A DNA stretch of 35,146 bases from CAZWES01 sp964632395 (lineage in GTDB: Bacteria > Patescibacteriota > Gracilibacteria > Peribacterales > Peribacteraceae): positions 1 through 35,146 of the forward strand of contig CAZWES010000014.1 of NCBI GenBank assembly GCA_964632395.1. The letters are read 5' to 3'. The first letter of the stretch is position 1. Each line of letters starts with the position of its first letter. Made by a program: the position numbers and the translations under genes. Shown piece by piece: positions 21,592-30,531 of the stretch. A model generated the notes under the pieces. The model was not told the DNA's origin. It saw only the letters and a list, made by a program, of their open reading frames with translations, and searched no databases.

Positions 21592-21912
21592 TTACCCGTT
21601 AATTTTCGTCACCTCAATCTCCGTGAACATTTGTCTGTGCCCCTGCGTAGTCCGCGTCCTTTTCCTGTGCTTCATTTTGAATACGGTCACTTTATCTGCT
21701 TTTCCATGTCCCAAAATTTTTGCTTCTACAGAGGCTCCACTCACATGAGGTTTTCCGATTGATGCATCACCTTTACCTTTGGACATAAGAAAAACCTGGT
21801 CAAATGTTACTTTGTCCCCTTCCTTCTTTTCTCTCATAAAAGGCACCTTGAGCTTATCGCCCTTTGAGAGCTTTTGCTGTGTGCCTGCAATATCTACCAC
21901 TGCGAATGCCAT
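21592..21912 (-). CDS. rplU: Ribosomal protein bL21
   Basis: The 106-residue protein of the large subunit contacts 23S rRNA. The N-terminus MAFAVVDIAGTQQKLSKGDKLKVPF corresponds to the L21 opening (xYAVIxxGGKQYxVxxGD). GKPHVSGASVEAKILGHGKADKVTVFKMKHRKRTRTTQGHRQMFTEIEVTKI matches the C-terminal L21 signature (KxxRRxxGHRQxxTxxxI). The ATG at 21912 is chosen over an upstream in-frame start because it gives the family N-terminus. Its usual neighbour rpmA (bL27) is not downstream here, which is unusual. Confidence 0.95.
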   Translation of the reverse strand: MAFAVVDIAGTQQKLSKGDKLKVPFMREKKEGDKVTFDQVFLMSKGKGDASIGKPHVSGASVEAKILGHGKADKVTVFKMKHRKRTRTTQGHRQMFTEIEVTKING

Positions 21913-22060
21913 GAGCCGATAGAGTGTATGGCTGTTTATGTTAGGTTGCAACTACATAAGAAGTGTTTTTTGATGCATAGCATCAGCCTTGCCCAAAACG
22001 ATCAGAATGATCAGAATGGATGTAGTTTCGTGAGATCTTACATCTTTCCCTTTATAAACC

Positions 22061-22567
22061 ATGAAAACTTTAAGATTAATCCTTACAGGAGCGTTTGTAA
22101 TTTCTTTCGTTGGAGTCGGTCTCGCGTTCGCGGAAGGAAGCGCGCCTCCTGCGGATGTCGTAGACACGGACGAGATTGCCAATCCGCATCTTGAGCCCTT
22201 TAGTGGTCAGACCGGGAGAAGAGTTCGCGCAAGACGCAGGCCATGTGCACATATGAAAGCCGGATCTGCCGAGCGCAGGGAATGCCGAAAAGATCGATAT
22301 CACGACAGGCGCGAGGTTCGCAAACAGGTAAAGCGTGATTTTGCCAAAGAGAGAAAAGAGTTCTTCCTCAAAAAAAGAGAAGAGTTGCGAGAAAAATTCC
22401 TAGAAAAGAATTATTCAGTTTCAAAAAGGTCTGCGGCTCGCGATCAGCACATGCAGAACAGGCTGCAGCGCATGAAGGATCGTCAAAATGTGCAAAGAAC
22501 GCGATTTGAGCGAAGAATGCAGATGAGAGAGGATAAGTGGAGGAGTAGGTATCAGGATGTCGAGTAG
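22061..22567 (+). CDS. Secreted arginine-rich helical protein (paralogue 1)
   Basis: The 168-residue protein has a signal peptide (residues 1-24, LRLILTGAFVISFVGVGLAFA). The mature part is extremely basic and helical. A cysteine pair CAHMKAGSAERREC (C-x12-C) is followed by repeated KR/RE helices (EVRKQVKRDFAKERKEFF and similar). No known family is recognised. Two further genes of the same style follow at once, so it belongs to a small cluster of secreted basic proteins. A tandem ATCAGAATG pair lies upstream at about 22001-22018. Confidence 0.75.
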   Translation: MKTLRLILTGAFVISFVGVGLAFAEGSAPPADVVDTDEIANPHLEPFSGQTGRRVRARRRPCAHMKAGSAERRECRKDRYHDRREVRKQVKRDFAKERKEFFLKKREELREKFLEKNYSVSKRSAARDQHMQNRLQRMKDRQNVQRTRFERRMQMREDKWRSRYQDVE

Positions 22568-22621
22568 TTTGCCTTTCTCGCCAGAATTCGGTAGCATCAC
22601 TTTTAACTTCCTGTCAACATC

Positions 22622-23479
22622 ATGATGAAACCACTCATACCTGCTTCACTGCTTATAATTCCACTGATTTCATCCATTGCCTTTGCAGAGGGTGAAGATG
22701 CGGATATCAGTTACAGCCGTTGTAATGATCTGCGCGGCATAGAGCGTGCCTCTTGTCGTGCTCTCCAGGATCTTAAGGTATCCGGAGAAGAAATGCCTGC
22801 GCTCAAGAGTGATGGGACCTGCAAGATAGCCCAGAAACGTTCGGAGGTGCAGCGGCGCTTTTGTTTGCTTATTGAGAGCGAGAAAAATAAGAAGAAAGGA
22901 AGAGTTATAAACCCGCGCATCCAGATGCGTGCAGAGATGTATCGCGGCCGCTCTCCTTCACAAAGTGTTATTGCGGAGGAGGCCCTGAGGAAAAGCCGGG
23001 AAAGTTTTCATCTTAAAGTTCAGGAACAGCTGCGTGGGCGGCAGGGCAGGATTGATGCACAACAGGCTCGGCGTCACTACATTCTGGATAGGCAGGAACG
23101 GCGTAGAAAGAGCGATGAGTTAACTGGAAAGGAGTTAAATAGATCATACAATCAGCGTGCGCAGTTGCATGAGGGGCGGGATGTTCGGCGCAAGCGTGAG
23201 CTCAGGCGCGCTCAAAGAATGCATCAGGAGAGCCAAAAGAAAAGTGAGGATCTTTCCGAGCGATCTGCACGCAGGCAAAATCTGGAGCAGAGGCGCCACC
23301 GTGTTCAGATCAAGGAGCGTGCTCCATGGAAGGTGGACAACCCACGCAAACGGCTCAATTACAACGAGGTTCAGCGGGATCAGCGGGTTCTGGATATCTT
23401 TCGTTCAGATACTTTCCAGGGTGGTCCAATGAGGTACTACCGTAATGCACCGCGTATCAGGAAAGACGAATCCCGATAA
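22622..23479 (+). CDS. Secreted Cys/Arg-rich helical protein (paralogue 2)
   Basis: The 285-residue protein has a signal peptide (residues 1-23, LIPASLLIIPLISSIAFA). A four-Cys head follows: CNDLRGIERASC (C-x10-C), then TCKIAQKRSEVQRRFC (C-x13-C). The remaining 200 residues are almost entirely Arg/Glu/Gln/Lys helix, probably a long coiled coil. The Cys head is shared with paralogue 3. The start is ATG ATG at 22622. The gene lies 54 nt after paralogue 1 and 5 nt before paralogue 3, as an operon. Function is unknown; the charge suggests binding of nucleic acid or anionic cell-wall polymers. Confidence 0.78.
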   Translation: MMKPLIPASLLIIPLISSIAFAEGEDADISYSRCNDLRGIERASCRALQDLKVSGEEMPALKSDGTCKIAQKRSEVQRRFCLLIESEKNKKKGRVINPRIQMRAEMYRGRSPSQSVIAEEALRKSRESFHLKVQEQLRGRQGRIDAQQARRHYILDRQERRRKSDELTGKELNRSYNQRAQLHEGRDVRRKRELRRAQRMHQESQKKSEDLSERSARRQNLEQRRHRVQIKERAPWKVDNPRKRLNYNEVQRDQRVLDIFRSDTFQGGPMRYYRNAPRIRKDESR

Positions 23480-23484
23480 ATGCT

Positions 23485-24126
23485 ATGCCCATCACCTATT
23501 TGATTCCTGTAGCGCTTACATTAGCCGCCTCGGCAGGTGCGGGGGTTGTGCCTGCAGAGGGTGCAGCTTCGTGTGATGAACTCAGAGGCAGAGAAAGGGC
23601 GCTCTGCCGGATTGAAGTGAAACTCGATCGGGTGCCAACGTGCTCCATAACCGAAACGAGAACGGGGATTGAAAATATGTACTGCACCTTTAAAAATCAG
23701 ATTGACCGTGAACCCGCGCCGGATAGCAGCAGGAGAACGGAAATGCGTCTTAAAGAAATGGAGATGCGTATGAGAGGAAGAATCCCGCAGGTGGAACGAC
23801 AAAACAAAAACGAACAAAATTATGTTCGTGGTCAGATTCATAGAGCAGCTTCCATCCGCAAGCAATTTGTGAATGCAAGAACGAATCGTCGTATTGGAAA
23901 GCAGGAGTTCCCGGGAAGGTTTAGGCCGGTGGATAAAGAGGAGGCAAGAAAGAGCCTGAGGCGCTTTCCGCGAGCCACTACGGATCTGAGTAAAATTTCC
24001 GGCCCGAGGAGAGTTCGTTCAAGAGTGGAGCGCGTTAATCGGTCAAACCGGGATAGGAAGAATGATGCTGAGCGGCTGATTCGGTTGTATCAGGAACGCA
24101 AGAAAAAAGTGCCGCCGATTCGGTGA
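23485..24126 (+). CDS. Secreted Cys/Arg-rich helical protein (paralogue 3)
   Basis: The 213-residue protein has a signal peptide (residues 1-about 27). The Cys head is CDELRGRERALC (C-x10-C) then TCSITETRTGIENMYC (C-x13-C), the same spacing as in paralogue 2. A strongly basic tail follows (many RR and RxR). The start lies 5 nt after the preceding stop, so they are cotranscribed. The tail lacks the long uninterrupted helix of paralogue 2, so the shared head is the likely functional module. tRNA-Val follows 37 nt downstream. Confidence 0.78.
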   Translation: MPITYLIPVALTLAASAGAGVVPAEGAASCDELRGRERALCRIEVKLDRVPTCSITETRTGIENMYCTFKNQIDREPAPDSSRRTEMRLKEMEMRMRGRIPQVERQNKNEQNYVRGQIHRAASIRKQFVNARTNRRIGKQEFPGRFRPVDKEEARKSLRRFPRATTDLSKISGPRRVRSRVERVNRSNRDRKNDAERLIRLYQERKKKVPPIR

Positions 24127-24163
24127 GGATGTATCGTTTTCCGGTATACTGTCTGTTGAGCGT

Positions 24164-24241
24164 GGGCGCATAGCTCAGTTGGTTTAGAGCGTCTGGTTTA
24201 CACCCAGAAGGTCGGGGGTTCGAATCCCTCTGCGCCCACCA
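24164..24241 (+). tRNA. tRNA-Val (anticodon TAC), CCA encoded
   Basis: The acceptor GGGCGCA pairs with TGCGCCC, with a GCTC/GAGC D-stem. The anticodon stem TCTGG/CCAGA has loop TTTACAC, anticodon TAC. The T-arm is GGGGG/CCCTC with loop TTCGAAT. Discriminator A and encoded CCA (24239-24241) follow. TATACT at 24145-24150 is a likely -10. Confidence 0.97.
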
Positions 24242-24286
24242 TTTCAAAAATTTCCAAGCCCATCATTTGATTTCCCCCTTGCTGAG

Positions 24287-24553
24287 ATGAATAAATGTGG
24301 ACGAAAGCCAAGGCCAAAAATAAATATAAGCGAGCTTTCAGATGCAGATGTGGTTGATAAATTGAGAGAATTACATTCTCTTGGGGATTATGAATATGGC
24401 AAGTATCTAAAAAGAATCAACCGTATTAGTGGTAGGTTATATGAGGAAGCAATGCACCTACTTCTTGGGCTTGCGTCCGTCACAGGAGATGCAAATTCAC
24501 GTGTGAGTACAATGGGACATTGCAAACAACGCAAGGTGCCATATAGGCAATGA
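24287..24553 (+). CDS. Hypothetical small protein (88 aa)
   Basis: Not recognised. The sequence is Lys/Arg-rich at the N-terminus (NKCGRKPRPKINISEL), then two predicted helices (SDADVVDKLRELHSL and YLKRINRISGRLYEEAMHLLLGLASV) with no signal peptide. The DNA is visibly more AT-rich than its neighbours and no ribosome site precedes the ATG. It sits alone between tRNA-Val and the promoter of the large operon, a common landing place for acquired genes. It may be a recently acquired small gene or a spurious frame. Confidence 0.45.
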   Translation: MNKCGRKPRPKINISELSDADVVDKLRELHSLGDYEYGKYLKRINRISGRLYEEAMHLLLGLASVTGDANSRVSTMGHCKQRKVPYRQ

Positions 24554-24572
24554 AGTCATATCATCTGGGATA

Positions 24573-24601
24573 TTGAAAAAAAGACTGTTTTGAGCTATAA
24601 T
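24573..24601 (+). promoter_or_regulatory. Near-consensus promoter of the giant-protein/VirB2-like operon
   Basis: TTGAAA (24573-24578), 17-nt spacer, perfect TATAAT (24596-24601). One of the best promoters in the window; transcription would start near 24608, with a leader of about 35 nt. Confidence 0.85.
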
Positions 24602-24642
24602 CAAGGGATTTATTGAACCCTTAAACAGACTCAAAAACACAC

Positions 24643-25146
24643 ATGCAATCCCCTTCTCCATCAAAGATTCTGCTCGAATGGCAGGCGCTGGATGCACATC
24701 CGCATAAACGCGGCAGCCGGTGGTACATGGTCGGCGGGATATTTATCCTGATGTTTGCGGCATATGGCCTGTGGGAAGGTTCGTGGCTCACTGCACTCGT
24801 TGCTGTTTTGATTGGCGGGATGTACTTTTTGATGCGAAACGCCGCTCCGCGCAAAATCACAGTGCGAATAACTGCAATTGGGGTGCAAGTGGAAGAGAGC
24901 GTGACTCCGTGGAATCAATTGAAGGATTTCTGGATTCTTCTGGCTCCTGATTACTCTGAGCTGCACATTGCGACACAGGGCATGGCTCAACGGGAAATTA
25001 AAGTCTTTATCCGTGATCCACGAACTTCGGCAGAAAATGCTCCTGATCCCGGAATGATACGCGAAATGCTCTTGGGGTTCCTTCCGGAGCGCCCAGGAAT
25101 GCAGGAGAGATTTCTTGACTCGCTCGCCCGAATCCTTAAACTCTGA
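24643..25146 (+). CDS. Two-helix membrane protein, first gene of the operon
   Basis: The 167-residue protein has two adjacent transmembrane helices (about 28-44 and 47-64) after a short N-terminus with W and HPHKRGSRWY. A soluble domain of about 100 residues follows (RKITVRITAIGVQVEESVTPWNQLKDFWILLAP..., then EIKVFIRDP). The pattern resembles PH-like membrane proteins, with a strand-rich domain after a TM hairpin, but I cannot name a family. The stop overlaps the start of the 1790-aa protein (TGATG), so synthesis is coupled. It is probably a membrane partner of that protein. Confidence 0.8.
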   Translation: MQSPSPSKILLEWQALDAHPHKRGSRWYMVGGIFILMFAAYGLWEGSWLTALVAVLIGGMYFLMRNAAPRKITVRITAIGVQVEESVTPWNQLKDFWILLAPDYSELHIATQGMAQREIKVFIRDPRTSAENAPDPGMIREMLLGFLPERPGMQERFLDSLARILKL

Positions 25147-28100
25147 TGAAACAGTCCTTTTTCCATATTAAGACGGCATGGGAAAACTTCAGACACTTCG
25201 CTTCTGAAACAAATCTCTGGAAAGAGGAGAGATGCGCGTGGCTCGATCCCAAGGGTAAGCATGTAGCTCAGGGGGCATCTTCGGAACACGGCGAAACAAA
25301 GCGCGGGGAATTTACTCCGTGGGATAAATTCTTAGAGATCCAAAAGCATGTATTGGCGGGCATCCCGGATAAAGTGCTTTCGGATTTGGACAGGCTTGCA
25401 AAAGATCCCGGCAAGATGAGTTCTTACATAAAGAGCCATCGCGATGAGATTGTTAAAATGATTGATAAGGAAACCGGTCACGACAAACTCGCGATCAAAG
25501 AGTTCAAACGATTGATTGACGCGGAAGAAGTTAAATCTGAACAAATCCGAATGAAGATCGAGGAAGTGTTTGCAAAAAGTAAGAAACCAGAAGATGATGC
25601 TGAATCATTAAAAGTTCTTGCAAAGCATAAAGCCCCTGAAGGCAAAGAGGATGAGGAAGATAAAAAGACTCGTTGGAAAGCACTCTTGGAGCATCTTGCA
25701 AAAGTCACCCATCCCCTCTATCGAAGAATTGCATCATTTTTGAGGAGACCGTCTGTTGAAAGTTTTGGTATTTCACCGGAAGAGGTTTTCGAAAAACTAA
25801 AAGATCCGGGAAAACGGATGGAACTTCTACGCGAACTTGCTGATCATAGGCATGATCTCGTATTGGAGGATGCCGCAAATGTTGAAGATCGTTTGGGAGC
25901 ACTTGCTGATCTGTATGCAATTCTAAGCCACTCAATGTACTGGCTCTCTCCGGAAGAGCGAGTGGAGCTTTACGAAATAATGGCCAGAGTTGGTGCGGCG
26001 CAGGACGTTCTTAAGGGCGAACGTGATCGGCTTGAAGAACCCATAGAGCAAACTGACGATGAGAAAAATAAGATGGAAATTAGTCATTCTGAGGAGATTG
26101 TTATGTTTATCAAGAACGAGAGTGACAATAAAGATCGGAAGATTGGAGGAGATAATGGGCTGCAAAAACGTCTTGAGAAGAAGGGATATAACTCGGCGAT
26201 GCAGCCCAATGTTTTTACTCTCTTTTCGGATGGCCTAAAGGGTGGGGGTTGGATTGATGCAATGCCTGTATCAGAAAGTCTCAAGTACACATGTACTCTT
26301 ATTGCTCTTGAGGAATCTGCGGTTCTTCACAGGTTGATTGCTTATGGAAAGCGCTCGGAGTTCAAGGGGGGTGTGCAGGGACTTTTCTGGCACATGAGAA
26401 ATGTCATGCTCGAGTTCGTTCGCTCGGGAGTTCGCGGTTCCCGTGAAAAAACAACTGTTTTGGAAGTCACTAACGAAACGACTGAACAGGCAAAGGCGGA
26501 CTTTGAGGTTTTGCGAAACCGGGTGGAGCGAGCCAATGCTCCTTTGCAATCAAATGTGCGCTTGAGGTCGGATGTTGATGAGTTGCTCGTAATATACGCA
26601 TGGATTACTCATCTGGATCCATTCTTCGATCCGAAGGAGAAAACGAAGCAAAAACTACTAAATTGGAGGAAAAATGCCGAAGCAGATTCCTCTGAGCTAA
26701 AAGAGGAAGAAATGCGCGCACGAGATGAACTGGAGCTTTCTCTTCGTGATTTTGCTCCACTTGAAATCCAAGTACTCAAAAATGATGACCTGAACACTCT
26801 CCTTGCTGCGCTCACCGAAGTTATGGGAGAGCAGAAGCTTGAGGAATGGAGTGAGCTTAGAAAACACATTGAAAATCCAACAGCGAAAGATGTTTTAAGG
26901 AGCACAAGAATTCCTGACTTTCTGTTTGAGCCGGCTGAAGAGGAATATGTGCATGATAGGAATAAAATTCTTCAGAAAGCTGGAACGGATGGGGCATCTA
27001 ACGACTTAAAGTACCTCGATGATGAGTATATGAAGAAAAATGCGATGCGCAGGGTTTTGCACAAGGCATACGTGAAAGGCGCGGTTTCGGGAATTGTTTC
27101 CGTGATCGAAGCAACAGTAAAGGCAAGGGCTGCGGAGCTACAGGAGAATTTCGTCTCACAAGTTAGCGGTCGTGATAAATATTCAGATGAGGAACTTTCC
27201 AGCATCACAAATCTGATTGATGCTCTTTCTAAATTAAAGAAAAGCAACCTGCGTGCAAGTACAGTTCCGTTGGAACATGCATCCACGGATGTAGGGCAGT
27301 TAAGCTCTCTGGCAAATGATGTTAAGAATTTTGAGCGCGATGAGGCGAAGAGAAAAAAACGGGCGGAGCAGAATAAATCCGATGCTGCAGAGATTTTAAA
27401 AAATGACAGGATCCCTAAGAGCATAAAAGAAACTGCAAAATCTGTAGCAGATGGAAGCGCAGTACTTTCAAACAGTCGTCCAATCGGTTTGTTTGGCAAT
27501 GAGAAAGTTGCAAACGCTGTGGATTCTGCATTATCACAAAATGTTGAAGAAGTGAGTGAGCTAAATGATAAGTATCAGCAAGTTTCCTCTCGCATAAATT
27601 CGTTGTTGCCAAAGTACCGTGGAGAAAAGGCAGATCCGTTATTTGATAAAGCCGAGGAAAGGCTGAGAGAAGAAATGAGGGGAATAACTGCAAAACTTAG
27701 AGCGGCACCAAATGCGGGAGATAAGGCAGAGGAGCTTCTGAAGAGCGCAGGGACAAGCATTGAAAATCTTGAAGAATTTATTGAGATTTTAGAATCTGCA
27801 ATCGAACAGGAGCCTCTTGATGAAAAACGGTTTGCAGAACACATCAGAAATGAACCCACGTTGAGAGACAAAAAGCCCGAGTTCGTTTGGGGTGTGTATG
27901 ATAGAACCAAAAGGAAAATTTATCTGAACGAAGCAGTTCTGGAGGAATATGGTGATAAAGCTCGAAAGATGGTTATGATCCATGAAGGACGCCATGCCTT
28001 CCACGATGCGTTACGTCAGGTTTTCCCGATGTTCCTTGTCGAGGCTTACAATTCAATAGCCCCCTACTCACCGGAAGTTGCCAAAAGATGCACAAGGCTT

Positions 28101-30518
28101 GCGAAGATGGAGGGGCTTACGAAGGATGAATGGAAAGATGAAGCAATGGATGAGCTTTTGGTGAGGCAATTTGCATATTCAGAAATGCAGGATGAAATTC
28201 ATGAACACGGCAAGTTCCCTCCGGGGCTTAGAGTTAGCGCCAAAGACGTGGAGGTTTTTGAGTCGCTTGAGACATCACTTGGCAGGCTTGATTTCAGTGG
28301 TGGCAAAAAAAGGCTTTCTGGGCGAAAAATGATTGCTGCGGATGGGGATGAGGGGGATGTGGCAGCGGATGCTGGTACAACGGCAGTTGCAGATGCAGAA
28401 GATGATCGTCCAAGCCAAACAGTTGCCACCGGAGAAAGAGATCCAGATTTCCAGCCTCCTCCATATGTAGAAAACACAAGAATAACCGATGACTTTGAGC
28501 AGGTCAGGCAGGGGTTTGTAAAAATTGATGCTTTTTTGGAATCAGATTCAGTTCAAAGAACCGCAGGAAACCTAACGCGAGTTAGTGAACTGAAAACCGA
28601 GCTTGAGAATGTTAAACAAATTTATGATGATCAGGATGTTGAAGAAGATCTTGCATACAAAGAGAGAGTGGGTGCACTTAAAGCAAACGTAAAAACAATC
28701 ACAAACATGATTGCGGAAAGAGACGCTTGGGAACGCGATCTGCGAGATGCACCCGAGGAACAAAATATTTTCAAGGCAATATGGAATAGTACAGAGTTTA
28801 TGAGCATTCACAGCTTTATTGCCATATACAAATCTATTGTGGAGGACGTTAAAAGACAGATGGAGCGTCGTGAGCAGGGGCGTATTGGACGAGTTGGTAA
28901 AGGGCTTACGGAGTGGATTAGCAAGGTTCCTCTGCTTCGGGAGATCCCTTACATCAATACATTGTCCGTTGAGTTCCAGCGTCGCGAAAAGAGTTCGGAG
29001 AACGAAGAAGTAGAGAAATACAAGAGTGCACTTGTGGAAATTGATAGCTACGAATTGCAGGCAATGCTGCATCATCCTACAAATAGAGACCATATGAAGG
29101 CCATACTTCACCTACTGGGTGAACGTGGTCGTATAGATTGGAACGATACTAAGTTTTGGGAGGCGCTTAGCAGCTTTTCGCGATATAACATACCAATTAA
29201 GGCCTGTGAAAGAAACGAAACCCTTAAAGAGGACTGGCTTAGAAAAGTGATTTCAGATATTTGGAATGATGATGATCTTTACAGACAATGGAAAACTAAG
29301 AACGATAGCAGCATTGAAAGTGAGAAGAAGAACTTCACTCCCGAGGCAGATAGATTAAGCAACCTGGCAGATGGACTTAATGGTGAGCTCAGAAAACAGC
29401 TAAGAATGTTTAAGGAGGCAAAGGAGAGAAGTGAGCCTATTCCAAATGATGTTCAGCCGCATATTTACGAAGAAATCATTGATTACTCGATCAGAAATGG
29501 AAAGATGACAATGGAGGAGAAGTTTTTCTATCTTGTACAAGGTGTAGCAGAAGGGCTTATAGGTGCCGATAGGCTTAGGACTCTTGCCGGAGAGAAAGGT
29601 GGTGTTCTTAACATTTTCCCATTTATTGATTACTTTTATAAGAGAAACAACACGCTGCCGGAAATTCAGGCACTTGCCAAAAGATTGAGGGAAGATAATG
29701 ACTGGAAAAGTGATGCTTTTTACAGGCCCGGATTGAAAACTACGATTTGGCTTGAGCTTGAGGTTGCACGTGAGGAATCTGTAAAACAACGTCTTGGTAA
29801 AGGAATTGATAAGCGTGGAGGCGAAATGGATCATGATGATATGCACTTCTTCCTTCCTCGATTGGACTTTGAGGAACTTGATAATCTCGCAAAGCCGCAG
29901 GGAGGAGGCCGTCAGCAACTTTCTGGCGATGGTTGGCTTAATGGTTATGTAGGATTCAATTCATATATAAAATCGCTTGGCACTCTTGTGCAACTAGAAG
30001 AAGACGGGGTTGGCGGTGCAAAGTTCGGATCGCAGGATGCCGAACAAGTAATTAAGGCAGCAGCAAGTTTTGTTCGCATGGATAGTATATTAATTGGAAG
30101 AAGTGGGTTTAACGAGGCAAGACGACCAAAAATAAGCTGGGGTGAGATGAAAACATCTATGCCTGTAGCCGGTAATCATGTAGCCAATGAGTACAGAAAA
30201 CGCATGGAAAAATTTACCAGGGAACTGATTCTTGCTTATCAGGATGATGAAATGAATGAACAATTTGTGGATGAGATGCTTATATCTACAGAGGGAGTTG
30301 AATTAGGGGAGGATGCAACAAGAAAAGTTGAACACCACTCAAAGGTTCTTCAGGACAAGCTTTCCCAAGTTATTAAGCGCAAGGGTCTAGGCCCGATGAG
30401 AGAGGTTCTACAAAGAAACTTTAGAGATATGATCTCACACAGTGAAATTGAGGAAGAATTTACTTATGATAATGTAAGAAATATTTGGGAAGAACAACGG
30501 CAGGCAAGCTCGAATTAA
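25146..30518 (+). CDS. Giant (1790 aa) protein with HExxH metallopeptidase-like domain
   Basis: The protein has no signal peptide or transmembrane segment. It is mostly acidic helix with coiled-coil-like stretches (about 60-300, 430-600, 640-890, 1110-1320). A compact domain around 912-1010 looks like a zinc metallopeptidase: a beta hairpin (FVWGVYDRTKRKIYLNEAVL), then KMVMIHEGRHAFHDAL with HEGRH at 946-950. About 50 residues later comes KDEAMDELLVRQFAY, with Glu999 or Glu1003 as possible third ligand (gluzincin-like). A low-complexity Ala/Asp linker (about 1063-1110) separates it from the C-terminal 680 residues, which I do not recognise. Translation is coupled to the upstream membrane protein; three VirB2-like genes follow. 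It could be a processing protease or a structural giant of an envelope machine. Confidence 0.85.
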   Translation: MKQSFFHIKTAWENFRHFASETNLWKEERCAWLDPKGKHVAQGASSEHGETKRGEFTPWDKFLEIQKHVLAGIPDKVLSDLDRLAKDPGKMSSYIKSHRDEIVKMIDKETGHDKLAIKEFKRLIDAEEVKSEQIRMKIEEVFAKSKKPEDDAESLKVLAKHKAPEGKEDEEDKKTRWKALLEHLAKVTHPLYRRIASFLRRPSVESFGISPEEVFEKLKDPGKRMELLRELADHRHDLVLEDAANVEDRLGALADLYAILSHSMYWLSPEERVELYEIMARVGAAQDVLKGERDRLEEPIEQTDDEKNKMEISHSEEIVMFIKNESDNKDRKIGGDNGLQKRLEKKGYNSAMQPNVFTLFSDGLKGGGWIDAMPVSESLKYTCTLIALEESAVLHRLIAYGKRSEFKGGVQGLFWHMRNVMLEFVRSGVRGSREKTTVLEVTNETTEQAKADFEVLRNRVERANAPLQSNVRLRSDVDELLVIYAWITHLDPFFDPKEKTKQKLLNWRKNAEADSSELKEEEMRARDELELSLRDFAPLEIQVLKNDDLNTLLAALTEVMGEQKLEEWSELRKHIENPTAKDVLRSTRIPDFLFEPAEEEYVHDRNKILQKAGTDGASNDLKYLDDEYMKKNAMRRVLHKAYVKGAVSGIVSVIEATVKARAAELQENFVSQVSGRDKYSDEELSSITNLIDALSKLKKSNLRASTVPLEHASTDVGQLSSLANDVKNFERDEAKRKKRAEQNKSDAAEILKNDRIPKSIKETAKSVADGSAVLSNSRPIGLFGNEKVANAVDSALSQNVEEVSELNDKYQQVSSRINSLLPKYRGEKADPLFDKAEERLREEMRGITAKLRAAPNAGDKAEELLKSAGTSIENLEEFIEILESAIEQEPLDEKRFAEHIRNEPTLRDKKPEFVWGVYDRTKRKIYLNEAVLEEYGDKARKMVMIHEGRHAFHDALRQVFPMFLVEAYNSIAPYSPEVAKRCTRLAKMEGLTKDEWKDEAMDELLVRQFAYSEMQDEIHEHGKFPPGLRVSAKDVEVFESLETSLGRLDFSGGKKRLSGRKMIAADGDEGDVAADAGTTAVADAEDDRPSQTVATGERDPDFQPPPYVENTRITDDFEQVRQGFVKIDAFLESDSVQRTAGNLTRVSELKTELENVKQIYDDQDVEEDLAYKERVGALKANVKTITNMIAERDAWERDLRDAPEEQNIFKAIWNSTEFMSIHSFIAIYKSIVEDVKRQMERREQGRIGRVGKGLTEWISKVPLLREIPYINTLSVEFQRREKSSENEEVEKYKSALVEIDSYELQAMLHHPTNRDHMKAILHLLGERGRIDWNDTKFWEALSSFSRYNIPIKACERNETLKEDWLRKVISDIWNDDDLYRQWKTKNDSSIESEKKNFTPEADRLSNLADGLNGELRKQLRMFKEAKERSEPIPNDVQPHIYEEIIDYSIRNGKMTMEEKFFYLVQGVAEGLIGADRLRTLAGEKGGVLNIFPFIDYFYKRNNTLPEIQALAKRLREDNDWKSDAFYRPGLKTTIWLELEVAREESVKQRLGKGIDKRGGEMDHDDMHFFLPRLDFEELDNLAKPQGGGRQQLSGDGWLNGYVGFNSYIKSLGTLVQLEEDGVGGAKFGSQDAEQVIKAAASFVRMDSILIGRSGFNEARRPKISWGEMKTSMPVAGNHVANEYRKRMEKFTRELILAYQDDEMNEQFVDEMLISTEGVELGEDATRKVEHHSKVLQDKLSQVIKRKGLGPMREVLQRNFRDMISHSEIEEEFTYDNVRNIWEEQRQASSN

Positions 30519-30531
30519 TAACACTTATTAT

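Noticed and set aside
24035..24247. A minus-strand reading frame with RDSNPRPSGCKPDALNQLSY across the tRNA-Val gene
   Set aside because: This is the well-known false protein produced by translating the antisense strand of tRNA genes; the region is explained by tRNA-Val.
26972..29918. Several long minus-strand frames inside the giant gene (for example 26972-27499, 28572-29111, 29400-29918)
   Set aside because: All lie wholly antisense to the 1790-aa coding frame, show no recognisable family and have no promoter or ribosome site.
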